Made by a program: the position numbers and the translations under genes. A model generated the notes under the pieces. It did not search any database and was not told the origin of the DNA. It worked only from the letters and a program-made list of their open reading frames with translations. A stretch of DNA of 10,334 nt from Circinella minor (lineage: Eukaryota > Mucoromycota > Mucoromycetes > Mucorales > Lichtheimiaceae): contig JAEPRB010000631.1 of the NCBI GenBank assembly GCA_016758965.1, positions 1 to 10,334 on the forward strand, given 5' to 3'. Shown one piece after another: positions 1 through 7,885 of this stretch (within the stretch, counting starts at the first letter, position 1; every line of letters begins with the position of its first letter).

Positions 1-33
1 CAAATTCTCACGTTTTTATTTTTTTTTCTTATT

Positions 34-1158
34 TCATAATAAAAGGTTGGGGGTATATCTCCCCCAACTAGGAATCTTAAGTATCCACAACTTTTTAACT
101 TGTGGATTCTCAATTATATGCGCAGTGGGTGTTTTGTCGGTAGTGTCACTAGCAGAAGTGTGCACAATAGGTTCAGGTGGTACTGTGTTGCTGGTTCCGC
201 TTGTTGCAGGAGTGGAAAGGCCTATGCTACTAGTGCGAATACGTTGACGTTTTGATCCATTATTTCCTTTATTACCCAGAAGATGGTCTTGTTCATCAGT
301 GCAGTTAACGGAGATATGACCAACTTTACCACATGTCCAGCATGTACGGAAATTGCGAGGGTGAGAGGGGCAAATACGTACATGATGATTGGGTTTGTGA
401 CATCGAGCGCAATGTAATGGCATAGAAGCCCAGGTAGCGTAAAAATAATCGTCGGTTATAAGCCAAGATATGTTATGTGACATTGCACTAAAAGGTTGAG
501 CTCCCTCAATGACTTGGTGGTCAAGCACAGCGAAACCATTTCCCATGAAAATTCTAGAGGTAGCATCATGATATATACCACAATCAAGAACACGACCATA
601 AATATTTAGGCTGGTAGTAATACCTTCCAAGAGTTTGGTAGGAGGCATAAAGGGTAATTTGGACAATCGTACTTTAGTGATATTTGCATTTGACAATAAG
701 GTGCGACATGGCTTGACGAGAACGCCATTTTTGAAGTTAAGGCCATTGATTAAGGCTGATTCAATCTCTTCTGATTTTTCGAAGTACACTTCGATAAGTA
801 CTCGAGAACCTTTGCGAATGGGTTGAGCACCACAGTTATTTGGATAGGTACGGCCGATCAGATTCATTAGTTTTCCTAGAGGTTCGGTGCGACTGCTCAA
901 GTCAAAAAAAACGCTGTAGACTGATGTAGGAGATCCACCGACACAGAAAATATTCGAATAAATAATTTTAGTAGTTTTCTGGGTATCTGAGTCATCAGGT
1001 GTATTGATTGTCTCTTGTTCTTTTTGCATAAGCGATTGCCTATGTTTTTGAACTACTTTTGCATAAGTAAGGCGAGGTACTGGGAGTGTGGATGTTGTAG
1101 GAGGTTGTGTGCCAGAACCAGTGTCTGGCGAATTTTGATTTTTAGCAGAAGAAGCCAT
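34..1158 (-). CDS. CCHC zinc-knuckle protein, LINE ORF1 (gag-like)
   Basis: This is an uninterrupted 374-residue reading frame starting at the ATG at 1158 and ending in TGA (34-36). The frame stays open to a TTG at 1167, but the ATG is the natural start. Residues 1-60 are Ser/Thr/Pro/Gln-rich and hold a Y-A-K-V-V motif near residue 32, a short motif often seen early in LINE ORF1 proteins. Residues about 65-220 look like one or two RRM-like alpha/beta folds. Two exact C-x2-C-x4-H-x4-C knuckles follow, at residues 250-263 (bases 370-411) and 273-286 (301-342). A basic S-K-R-Q-R-I-R patch lies near residue 302. Knuckle proteins of this layout bind the element's RNA during retrotransposition. The ORF2 with endonuclease and reverse transcriptase would lie beyond base 1 and is not visible, so this may be a LINE ORF1, an orphan copy or a co-opted host gene. 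There is no protease or capsid signature. Confidence 0.72.
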   Translation of the reverse strand: MASSAKNQNSPDTGSGTQPPTTSTLPVPRLTYAKVVQKHRQSLMQKEQETINTPDDSDTQKTTKIIYSNIFCVGGSPTSVYSVFFDLSSRTEPLGKLMNLIGRTYPNNCGAQPIRKGSRVLIEVYFEKSEEIESALINGLNFKNGVLVKPCRTLLSNANITKVRLSKLPFMPPTKLLEGITTSLNIYGRVLDCGIYHDATSRIFMGNGFAVLDHQVIEGAQPFSAMSHNISWLITDDYFYATWASMPLHCARCHKPNHHVRICPSHPRNFRTCWTCGKVGHISVNCTDEQDHLLGNKGNNGSKRQRIRTSSIGLSTPATSGTSNTVPPEPIVHTSASDTTDKTPTAHIIENPQVKKLWILKIPSWGRYTPNLLL

Positions 1159-1165
1159 GTGACTC

Positions 1166-1189
1166 AAGTCCCTACTGTATCAGGGACTT
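1166..1189. repeat. Inverted repeat (hairpin) before the knuckle-protein start codon
   Basis: AAGTCCCT (1166-1173) and AGGGACTT (1182-1189) are perfect 8-bp inverted arms around an 8-nt loop. The near arm is only 7 bases upstream of the minus-strand ATG at 1158. In the transcript it would form a stem in the 5' leader next to the start codon. A role in translation or RNA packaging is speculation. Confidence 0.6.
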
Positions 1190-1340
1190 AGAAATAATAT
1201 TTTTCATCACCCGCAAACTAGACTGACGAAATTAATGCTGTGAGTTTATTTGCAAAAACCGTGTACCTGCCTTTTTTAATTTTTGTCACTTTTTTTTTTT
1301 TAAAAAAAAGCACTTTTACATTTACTTTACTGAAATAATC
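1190..1340. other. Divergent intergenic region between the LINE ORF1 and the Crypton gene
   Basis: About 150 bases separate two divergently oriented reading frames. No clear TATA box is visible. A T12 run (1290-1301) is followed directly by an A8 run (1302-1309), the usual form of a nucleosome-excluding poly(dA:dT) tract, 30 bases before the plus-strand ATG. The Crypton 5' boundary probably lies here, but Cryptons have no terminal inverted repeats and I could not place it. Confidence 0.4.
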
Positions 1341-1661
1341 ATGGGTGGTTCTGGAAGCGGTCGAAGACAAATTAATGGCACTCCTGCACAAAATCGGGAA
1401 AGAAACAGAGATATTAGACTGAATGAGTTGTCTCTTAATAATTCTGCTGTAGCAGATATGGAAAATGACGAGGACGTAGCTTATAGAGATGCTAGAGATC
1501 GCGCTGCCCTTGCGACATTTAGTGCAGCTCAGCAAAGTTGTCCTCAAAACACCATAAACTAGTACTTGAACCGCCAACAAGAATTTAAAAGATGGTGTAT
1601 CAAGAAAAATGTCAATGCTATCCCTGATGATAGAAAGCTTCACTTTTTCTTGAAAACAGAG

Positions 1662-1732
1662 GTTGGTTTTGTTGTTCATTAGTGTGTATAGACAAATAAA
1701 TGCAATTTTGTTAATTAAAAATCTTCTATAAG
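1662..1732 (+). other. Predicted intron 1 of the Crypton gene (71 nt)
   Basis: The reading frame hits a stop at 1680 and resumes in another frame from 1733. A phase-0 join from 1661 to 1733 (acceptor TATAAG) gives F-L-K-T-E then V-A-F-H-P-H-R-K-R, a sensible basic linker. The donor GTTGGT is weak, and GTTGTT at 1671 or GTTCAT at 1674 would also keep frame, so the acceptor is more secure than the donor. Confidence 0.55.
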
Positions 1733-2266
1733 GTTGCTTTCCATCCCCACCGAAAGAGAGGAAAAAAAAGAAGTGCACCAGAAGATTCTCATGAGGATGA
1801 TGCCAATCAGCATCATTCGAATGAACATAGGTCCAATGGCGGTACTAATGTCAACAATGATGATGCCGACGATGATCTCAATGACCTTTCCCAAATCGAC
1901 GCCGCATATCAAGTCATGGATATGATGGACGAAATGGACGAAGATAGAGATGGTTTAAGTTCTATAACTCTCACCACCACTACCACCAACAATTCCTCAC
2001 CACCCCCAATTAACAGCATAAATACCGAATCTCCCATTACTCAACAATTCGATGAAAATGCTCGACTCGCTTCTAAAGTTACTGGCAAACGAGTCAGATA
2101 CTCAACTGTTGAAGCATATGCTGCAGCAATTGTCGATCTTTGGGCTGAACAATGCTTGACGGACAATTCTTTCCGTCCAAGTCCTCGTGGAAAACGAGTG
2201 AAAGCATTACTTGACTGGTTGCATAGAGAAGACGAGAAAATTGCTCACGCAAACTTTGATGATAGA

Positions 2267-2350
2267 GTATGTTTAAGACAACTTATTAAGAAACTTATTG
2301 GTATATGTGTAATGTATAGATAATCTAACAAATTCACTTATTATTTTAAG
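2267..2350 (+). other. Predicted intron 2 of the Crypton gene (84 nt)
   Basis: The donor is GTATGT (2267-2272), the branch site CTAAC (about 2324-2328) and the acceptor TTTTAAG ending at 2350. The phase-0 join produces N-F-D-D-R then G-A-Y-T-A-A-D-G-Y-T, which fits the D-R-x-x-G-T-x-x-D-G-Y motif of Crypton recombinases as I remember it. Reading on into the intron gives an unrelated tail and a stop at 2321-2323. Confidence 0.82.
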
Positions 2351-3304
2351 GGTGCATATACTGCTGCAGATGGCTATACCACTCATGCTGAAATGGAGAA
2401 AATTGTTGATTAGTTTTGGTCAAATGGAACTGAACTTGGTCTTCGAGATGGTGCATTGTTTTTATTGCAGCACTACGGTTTGCTTCGCAGCGAAAGTATT
2501 CGAAAAATGGAGTTTGCTGATTTGCAATCACTTCATTTGGAGGATGAAGGTCCAAGCCAATGCCATGCTTTGGTAATGATCCTCAAACAAGGAAAAATCA
2601 ACAAGTTTGGGCGCGTTGAAGTTGCTGGATGTATGCGGAACAAAAACATGGCTATTTGCCCTCAGATGATGCTTGCTTGTTACTTTTTCAGCCATTATGA
2701 GATGTCTGGAGAGCAGTTTCCTAGCATCAATAAGAACGCTGATTGGTTTTTTTACAAGCTCATCAAAGGAACGACAGAAGATCCTCAAAAGGAGTTGTCA
2801 TACCATCAGCATCTTAAGGCAATCACAAAGGCATTTGAGGGAGCTTGTCTCCATTCAAAAGCCAAAACTCATGCTACGTATATGTGGTGCCGCTGCTCGA
2901 ATGGCAGAGATTGGAGGATCAAGCGAGGGCACTATTCGTCGTGCAGGCCGTTGGAACACAAGTTTGTTGACAACTGCCTATCTCACCAACCTTCCTCACG
3001 AACTTCTTCGAACCCTCACATGCTTTCCAACGGAACGTGGATACTTTTATCTCTCTCATGCCAATGTTCAACCACCTGAAGAACTTTGCAAAAAAATCTT
3101 CAAATTTGTTGATTATTGGCGTCAGAAATTAGATGAAGGTAATGTTGAGCAAGTATCATGTGCTGCTGATATGTTTTTGAAGCTATTGGATGGGCTACGT
3201 GTTGTCTTTTTGCAGGACTCAGTTCTTTTGAAAAAGAGATACCCTCACCATTATCTTTGGAATCATCCTTTGTTTCAAAGTGAGCTGTATAAGGATTTTG
3301 AAAG

Positions 3305-3363
3305 GTAGTTATCTTGCTTCTATAAAAATGTGATTCAACTTTTTTCTAACATATTTTTGTTAG
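3305..3363 (+). other. Predicted intron 3 of the Crypton gene (59 nt)
   Basis: The donor is GTAGTT at 3305, the branch site CTAAC is at 3346-3350 and the acceptor TTGTTAG ends at 3363. The phase-2 join (AG plus A gives Arg) links the Y-K-D-F-E-R end of the catalytic block to C-A-D-A-A-V-E-I-T-E-E, a Gln-rich coiled-coil-like stretch. The unspliced frame stops at 3306-3308. Confidence 0.8.
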
Positions 3364-3667
3364 ATGTGCTGATGCTGCTGTGGAAATTACTGAAGAACCT
3401 GAGCAACTGCAACTACAAAAAACAGTACCATTGGTTGCACAACATCTTTCTGATATTAATCAACAAATTGCATCCTGTTTTGATGCTCAAGCCTAAGCCC
3501 AACAAGCCCAACAAGCCGCACAGATGCAGGTTCTTCAATCCCTGTTGTCTGTCGTTACTCCCTTGCAAGTGCTTGTTCCTCATATTAGCAGCCTTGCAAC
3601 ATTAGCACAGCAAGTAGCTAGCTATACTTCTGGGCAAGCTCCTTTGCAAGTAACCTTGAACTTGGGC

Positions 3668-3781
3668 AATGTTTCTCAACAGCAACCCACTCAAGAACAA
3701 ACATCTTCCCAACCTTCTCAACCTTCTCCGCAACCTTCCCAACAACCTTCTCAACAACCACAGCAACCACAACAACCATCG
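3668..3781 (+). repeat. Gln/Pro/Ser low-complexity tract in the Crypton linker
   Basis: Imperfect CAACCTTCY and CAACCA units encode a run of Q-P-S and Q-Q-P repeats between the recombinase core and the GCR1_C domain. Such tracts expand by slippage and act as flexible linkers. The opposite strand reads as an Arg/Leu-rich open frame, which is only a shadow of this repeat. Confidence 0.75.
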
Positions 3782-3882
3782 CTTACAACGACATCCATCT
3801 CTCTCCCTTTTTCCCACCACCACCCGTACAAAATCTAGCACCAGCACCAACACCAGACCAATTGCCTGTACCAACCTACAAA

Positions 3883-4179
3883 ATGTCTCGTAACACTGTC
3901 ACACTTGATATGCTTTGGCGTGAATGGTACCATGGCTTGCCTGGCGGTCCTTCTGTTGAAGAATTAGAACGTTTGTACCATGTTGAATGGCGTCGAGAAA
4001 CAAAAGAGCGTAGATTTTATAATCGCAGACGTATCATTATTGAAGGCATTAAAAATTATGCTGCACAACACAGACTGACTAATGAAGCAGCTGTCGCATT
4101 ATTAGAAGAAAAACGAAGTAGACAAAGAAAAACTTTACACTGGATTGCCGAAAATCCAAGCATTTTTTTTAATGTGTAA
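3883..4179 (+). other. GCR1_C DNA-binding domain of the Crypton recombinase
   Basis: The C-terminal exon part reads L-D-M-L-W-R-E-W, then G-L-P-G-G-P-S-V-E-E-L-E-R, then an Arg-rich R-R-E-T-K-E-R-R-F-Y-N-R-R-R stretch, ending at TAA 4177-4179. This is the GCR1_C fold named after the yeast glycolytic activator Gcr1, a Myb-like DNA-binding domain at the C-terminus of many fungal Cryptons. It is in a different frame from the linker because of the second frameshift. An automatic gene finder might call it as a separate small gene starting at ATG 3883, and an independent short DNA-binding product cannot be excluded. Confidence 0.82.
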
Positions 4180-4709
4180 CTAATATTCTTTTATTTACAA
4201 TTTGCTACATTTTTTTCTTTCCTACTCTCTATACGCTATAAACCTGTCTTTCTCTACTCACACAAACACATTTCATTGCTTGACAATATTTTAGGATACT
4301 TTTCCATCATATTTCTTTCCATTATTCTATACACCTTCTCTTTTATACTTTTTTTCATTATTCTATACACTCTTCTCTTTTATTTCTGTTCCTTTCATAT
4401 TTCTTCACCCCTCTCTTTTCAGTTTTCTCTAATTTATAAGCTCACTTGATTATTCTTAACCTCAATTTCCTCATGTTCGTCAATTACTGTCGTCGTTTTT
4501 CTGATTTTTTTTTTTTTACATAGCTAAGCTGATTTCCCCCTAAAACATTGTATCTTTTCTTGCTGATTGTTTGGCCATTACCTACAAGTAAGTAATAAGA
4601 GCAGGTTAGTATATTTGTTACCTTGAATATTCGTGCATATTTAAATATTAAATTGTAAAGTGATACTATAAATTGAAAATATATGGATAAAATGATAATC
4701 ACGATTATA
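4180..4709. other. Pyrimidine-rich non-coding tail after the Crypton gene
   Basis: No credible gene is seen. The plus strand is strongly C/T-rich from about 4200 to 4440. It contains a direct repeat, 4320-4346 against 4356-4383, built on CATTATTCTATACAC followed by CTTCTCTTTTAT with one extra T in the second copy. It probably includes the Crypton 3' untranslated region and 3' boundary, which I cannot place exactly. Confidence 0.5.
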
Positions 4710-4715
4710 ACACTT

Positions 4716-4736
4716 GTAATGGTGTAAGACCATTAC
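4716..4736. repeat. Perfect 8-bp inverted repeat at the LTR terminus
   Basis: GTAATGGT (4716-4723) and ACCATTAC (4729-4736) pair around GTAAG at the very start of the LTR. Copy 2 keeps the same structure at 10044-10064, with one terminal mismatch. Conservation in both copies suggests a family feature, perhaps linked to integrase binding or U3 function. Confidence 0.65.
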
Positions 4737-4923
4737 GACGATATATTCAACCATGAGGTTGTTGATCTATATGCTTATCCGCAGAATACTACGGATGGAC
4801 GATAGCATAGTTGAGCGCATGGTTGGATATAGAAATATTAGGATAGATATTCTATGTAGAAATATTGATCATTGATATTAGATAAATATTAGTTAGACGT
4901 AATTAGCCCCTGATATTTCGATG

Positions 4924-4935
4924 TATATAAATAAA
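4924..4935 (+). promoter_or_regulatory. Putative TATA box of LTR copy 1
   Basis: TATATAAATAAA lies about 210 bases into the LTR. The same ATATAAATAAAGGG block occurs in the reverse complement of copy 2 (about 9843-9855). Preservation in both copies fits the LTR promoter. A 7-bp hairpin (TTTCCTG at 4939-4945, CAGGAAA at 4951-4957) follows directly in copy 1 only. Confidence 0.5.
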
Positions 4936-5257
4936 GGGTTTCCTGACAACCAGGAAACAGTAACCGTTTTTATTCGTATATATTTTCGAGCCCTTCTTAT
5001 TCTACCTATTTTTTTATAACACGCTTCCTCAAACTGACTGATCGAACCCGATTGAAGTATACAATAATTGGTCATGCGCTATAACAACACTACTCCTAGA
5101 AACGATAATCCATTTTTTTTAGCTTATATAAATGATAATATATATACAAGAACTTTGAGAAATTATAAAATCCATGCTCAGGAAACATAGGATAGATCAG
5201 TATTTGTTTTCTTTTTATTCAACCTGCTTATAGTTAAACCTAACATCTATAGCAATT

Positions 5258-5461
5258 ATGACCAAAGTACCCTCTTCCATCATAAACTCTAAGTCCCTTA
5301 TATTAAAAAAGTTATACTACTATTATCCATATTCCAAAATCTACATTGATTATACTACTGATTGCTGTGTTTTCCCAGGAAATGTTATCGTTCCTATCAA
5401 ATTACCCACCAAACTTTTTCACCAATCTATAGCCATTACCTCTCATTTTGTTAAACTTTGA
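5258..5461 (+). other. Short open frame of uncertain coding status
   Basis: A 67-codon frame from an ATG after the LTR is Lys/Tyr/Ile-rich at first and less biased at the end (V-F-P-G-N-V-I-V-P-I-K-L-P-T). The stretch at 5371-5378 (TTTCCCAG) resembles a splice acceptor, so an exon of a degraded gene is possible. I recognise no family and see no supporting context. Confidence 0.12.
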
Positions 5462-5796
5462 AGCTGTCAGTGGATCATTGAATGGTTGTTCTCGTTTCTG
5501 CTTTCTCTTCAATGCAATGTATCGATTATCGCTTAAAATAACGCAGAGAAATATTTCGCCAACGGTTCATAAAAGAATAATTGATAGGTTCGTCGATCAA
5601 GTGCGAAATACATCGAGCATTGGCTTAAAAAAGATAAGTGAAACATCCATCTTAATCTGGTTCGCTTAATTCTTTTGTTTGAGGAAGCTGCATGTGCATT
5701 CTCTAATATTAATGTTGACAATCTGTGTTTAGCATTGCATGCACAATCTTCTTGTGTGTTTAGCTCGTACGAACATTTCCTATTGACTTTCAATTG
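5448..5796 (+). pseudogene. Possible decayed gene fragment, family not recognised
   Basis: Two overlapping frames have better than random composition for this AT-rich stretch. One (to 5669) holds a charged stretch P-T-V-H-K-R-I-I-D-R-F-V-D-Q-V. The other (5645-5796, no ATG) holds L-L-F-E-E-A-A-C-A-F-S-N-I then L-A-L-H-A-Q-S-S-C-V-F and ends in TGA. Joining them needs a frameshift or unseen intron near 5640. The second piece has amphipathic helical character. I know no family that matches, and chance cannot be excluded. Confidence 0.25.
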
Positions 5797-6033
5797 AATA
5801 TATAATTGAATGCAGAGCTGTTAACTGTTGAGGTGTGAATGTTCTTTCCATTATCCATGTTCTTAGAAAAAGTATCTTTTTGATTTGTTAATCGATTGAT
5901 TGTTTCCTCCCATCACAAAGGTACCAATATGTAAAGAAAAAAAAACGATGAGGAAAAAAATAAAGGAAGAATAGTTTGTTTTTTTTTTGGTGTTATGCAG
6001 GCAGGGACTTCTATATTTTGAGTGGGGACTTGG

Positions 6034-6050
6034 AGTGCAAATAAAGCACT
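6034..6050. repeat. Short hairpin with AATAAA in the loop
   Basis: AGTGC (6034-6038) and GCACT (6046-6050) form a perfect 5-bp stem around AAATAAA. It sits inside the GGGACTT cluster. The loop matches a poly(A) signal, but no gene is seen immediately upstream. Confidence 0.4.
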
Positions 6051-6094
6051 TATTTTTCACTTTTGCATAAAATAATTGGCTTATTATTCCCAAC

Positions 6095-6142
6095 GTCCCT
6101 TTGAGTTTGAAATTCTGGGGACTTCACTGAACTCAATGGGAC
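6095..6142. repeat. Imperfect inverted repeat with GTCCC/GGGAC ends
   Basis: The 14-base arm 6095-6108 (GTCCCTTTGAGTTT) pairs with 6129-6142 (GAACTCAATGGGAC) at 12 of 14 positions, around a 20-nt loop. The ends echo the hairpin at 1166-1189. Confidence 0.55.
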
Positions 6143-7609
6143 TTTGAGGTTTTATAAAAAAATGTAAATATTAGAAAAAATTGATGTTTGTATAATATAA
6201 AATTCTTGTTAATTTCTATGAAATAAAAACATTTCTCTATAGTTTAGAATTAAATGTGAAGATAGTAGATACATGAGATCAAATCATATCTCGATGATCA
6301 CCTGTAATAAAAATGTTTTTTTTTCTCCAGATTGGATATAAGTTACTAAAACAATAATCAATGAAATTATCTAATTTTTGGTCCACAGTCTTGGCAAGGT
6401 CCCAAAGTTCAAAGTGTTTTATATTCAGTTGAACCAAAATGTTCTTTCGATAGCCAGTAATTATAGGTGGGGGTTGCAATGTTTTGATACATTTATTTGG
6501 TCAATGTTGCTATATCATCCAATTGCAGCATTTGCATAAAGTAATCAAAATAACTCAAATGCCAGTCTATTATGCTGACAATGTTTTATAGATGGATATT
6601 GGATAACAGTTCTAATTTATTATATATATCGCTCTTGCTATATATTGATTTTTATTTAATGCTACAATACTTTGTATGACTTATAAATATATGTGAATGG
6701 TGGAAATTTATGTTGATGGTTTTCACTGAACTAATAATATTAATAATGTTGTTGATGGGATAATTGCAATAATTATTTTTAAAATGGCTAAGATAGGATT
6801 TTATGTTAAATAGTCGATTTTCTGAAACAACATCAACATTATCATGTCACTTTAATTTATTTTTATTCAAACAAAGACGTTGGCTCAGTCATTATCACTA
6901 CTATAAATACACTAATCCAACTCATAACTACCGACCTTTACTATCAACACATATATTACTATAGTGGCCTCAACTAATTATAATCAGTACCATCATCACC
7001 TTGAATTCATCCACAGCTGTTAAGCCCATCAGATCCACTAGCTTGATTATTGACATTTGATATCCAATCGAGTGTCCACGAAACACCATGTTACTTTAGC
7101 TTTCTAGTTTGTATCACATCTAAATAAATTAAGTAATAAAAGCTACCTTTAAGCAGTTGAGATTCTATCATCGATGACTTTATACTATTTTTCATAGATT
7201 TAAGTGAGTCATCTGTTATATGATTCCATCATTTACCTTTGAATATTAATAATAATTACTAACTAATACCTTTCTCTTCCATAACCAATCCAGCCTTTTA
7301 ATAAATTATTATTACCAATATACCCTTCAAAAAATAACCATGATTATGCTTGATGCGAGATAGAAAGCTCGTTCCTGTGACCAAAAACATTACTCCCATG
7401 TGTTTTAAATAAGAAGAGTTCTCTTTCCACTTTTGAAAAAAAAAACGCCCATTTCCAATAGTTGTCATACTACAAAAGTTATTGTTGATGAGCATCAGCA
7501 TAGTATATTCCAATTAGTAAAATAGTAAACTTCTAGTAGTTGGATTATGCATTTCTATCAATTATATGTATGTTCTGTCTTGTAACAATTGCTACGATCG
7601 TTTTCAACT

Positions 7610-7631
7610 CATTAAGCTCACATTAAGCTCA
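7610..7631. repeat. Tandem duplication of an 11-mer
   Basis: CATTAAGCTCA occurs twice in direct tandem (7610-7620 and 7621-7631). It is probably a replication-slippage duplication in non-coding sequence. Confidence 0.75.
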
Positions 7632-7783
7632 ACCTTTTACTGAGTCATTATAAGATTTATTTCAATCACTGATAACAAAAAAAAAACTTCATTCTTACTT
7701 TTGCATCTTACTACATTGTTATACCATGTAAAAGTTAAAAAAAAGTATTACAGTATCAGAAAAAAAGAAGTTTTTTTTTTGTA

Positions 7784-7800
7784 GGGGACTAAAGAGTCCT
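7784..7800. repeat. Hairpin between T runs
   Basis: GGACT and AGTCC pair around AAAG and are bordered by long T runs on both sides. The layout resembles a stem-loop plus T-tract, which would stop RNA polymerase III, but no Pol III gene is recognisable upstream. Confidence 0.4.
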
Positions 7801-7825
7801 TTTTTTTTTTTATTTACCACACTTC

Positions 7826-7857
7826 GGGGCACGCGGGGCACGCAGATTTCGCATCTG
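7826..7857. repeat. GGGGCACGC tandem pair and adjacent hairpin
   Basis: A 9-mer (GGGGCACGC) is repeated directly at 7826-7834 and 7835-7843, an isolated GC-rich patch in AT-rich sequence. It runs into CAGAT/ATCTG arms (7843-7847 and 7853-7857). Lying 190-220 bases upstream of the ATG at 8047, it is a candidate upstream regulatory site, by position only. Confidence 0.35.
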
Positions 7858-7878
7858 AAAATTTATGAAATAAAAGGT

Positions 7879-7885
7879 TATAAAT
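7879..7885 (+). promoter_or_regulatory. Possible TATA box upstream of the unknown gene
   Basis: TATAAAT lies 93 bases before the ATG at 7978 and 162 bases before the preferred ATG at 8047. It is the only plausible TATA-like element close by, but such strings are common at this base composition. Confidence 0.25.

Larger units (their letters stand above)
1341..4179 (+). pseudogene. Crypton-type tyrosine recombinase with GCR1_C domain, decayed
   Basis: This is the recombinase of a Crypton DNA transposon, which moves through a circular intermediate by tyrosine recombination. I assembled four exons: 1341-1661, 1733-2266, 2351-3304 and 3364-4179. Exon 1 holds the start of the N-terminal domain (a W-C pair near 1602). 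Exon 2 begins with a basic patch (HRKRGKKR), then an acidic low-complexity stretch, then a SAM-like DNA-binding region. The catalytic core in exon 3 shows box I Arg at 2486 (Y-G-L-L-R-S-E-S), box II His at 2870 and Arg at 2877, a G-R-W motif at 2946-2954, and the likely nucleophile Tyr at 2979 in A-Y-L-T-N-L-P. A Pro/Trp/His-rich block typical of the family ends exon 3. Exon 4 carries a Gln/Pro linker and a GCR1_C domain. The gene is broken by TAG at 1560, TAG at 2411, TAA at 3494, a shift near 2876 and another near 3800-3836. The domain order is clear, so the family call is firm. Activity in this copy is unlikely. Confidence 0.88.
4715..5086 (+). mobile_element. Solo LTR, copy 1 (372 bp)
   Basis: The element begins TGTAATGG and ends CTATAACA, and is flanked by perfect 5-bp direct repeats, ACACT at 4710-4714 and 5087-5091. 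These are the target-site duplications left by retroviral-type integrase. It matches the reverse complement of 9674-10065 along its length, including the ends. No internal coding region, primer-binding site or polypurine tract lies beside it, so this is a solo LTR left by LTR-LTR recombination. TG...CA termini and 5-bp duplications fit both Ty3/Gypsy and Ty1/Copia, and the sequence does not decide between them. Confidence 0.88.

Noticed and set aside
47..826. Small plus-strand open frames opposite the knuckle-protein gene
   Set aside because: They are antisense shadows of the intact minus-strand frame with two exact CCHC knuckles.
1218..1912. Minus-strand frames over the 5' part of the Crypton gene
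   Set aside because: Their Phe/Lys-rich composition comes from T and A runs, and they overlap recognisable recombinase exons on the plus strand.
3602..3874. Leu/Arg-rich minus-strand frame of about 90 codons
   Set aside because: It is the complement of the Gln/Pro-coding CAACCTTC repeats, not a basic protein.
1341..4179. Retroelement or integrase reading of the recombinase gene
   Set aside because: There is no reverse transcriptase or DDE signature. The R...HxxR...Y residues and GCR1_C identify a Crypton tyrosine recombinase.
6279..6479. Minus-strand 66-codon frame
   Set aside because: It is moderately protein-like, but I see no family, no start context and no splice-supported extension.
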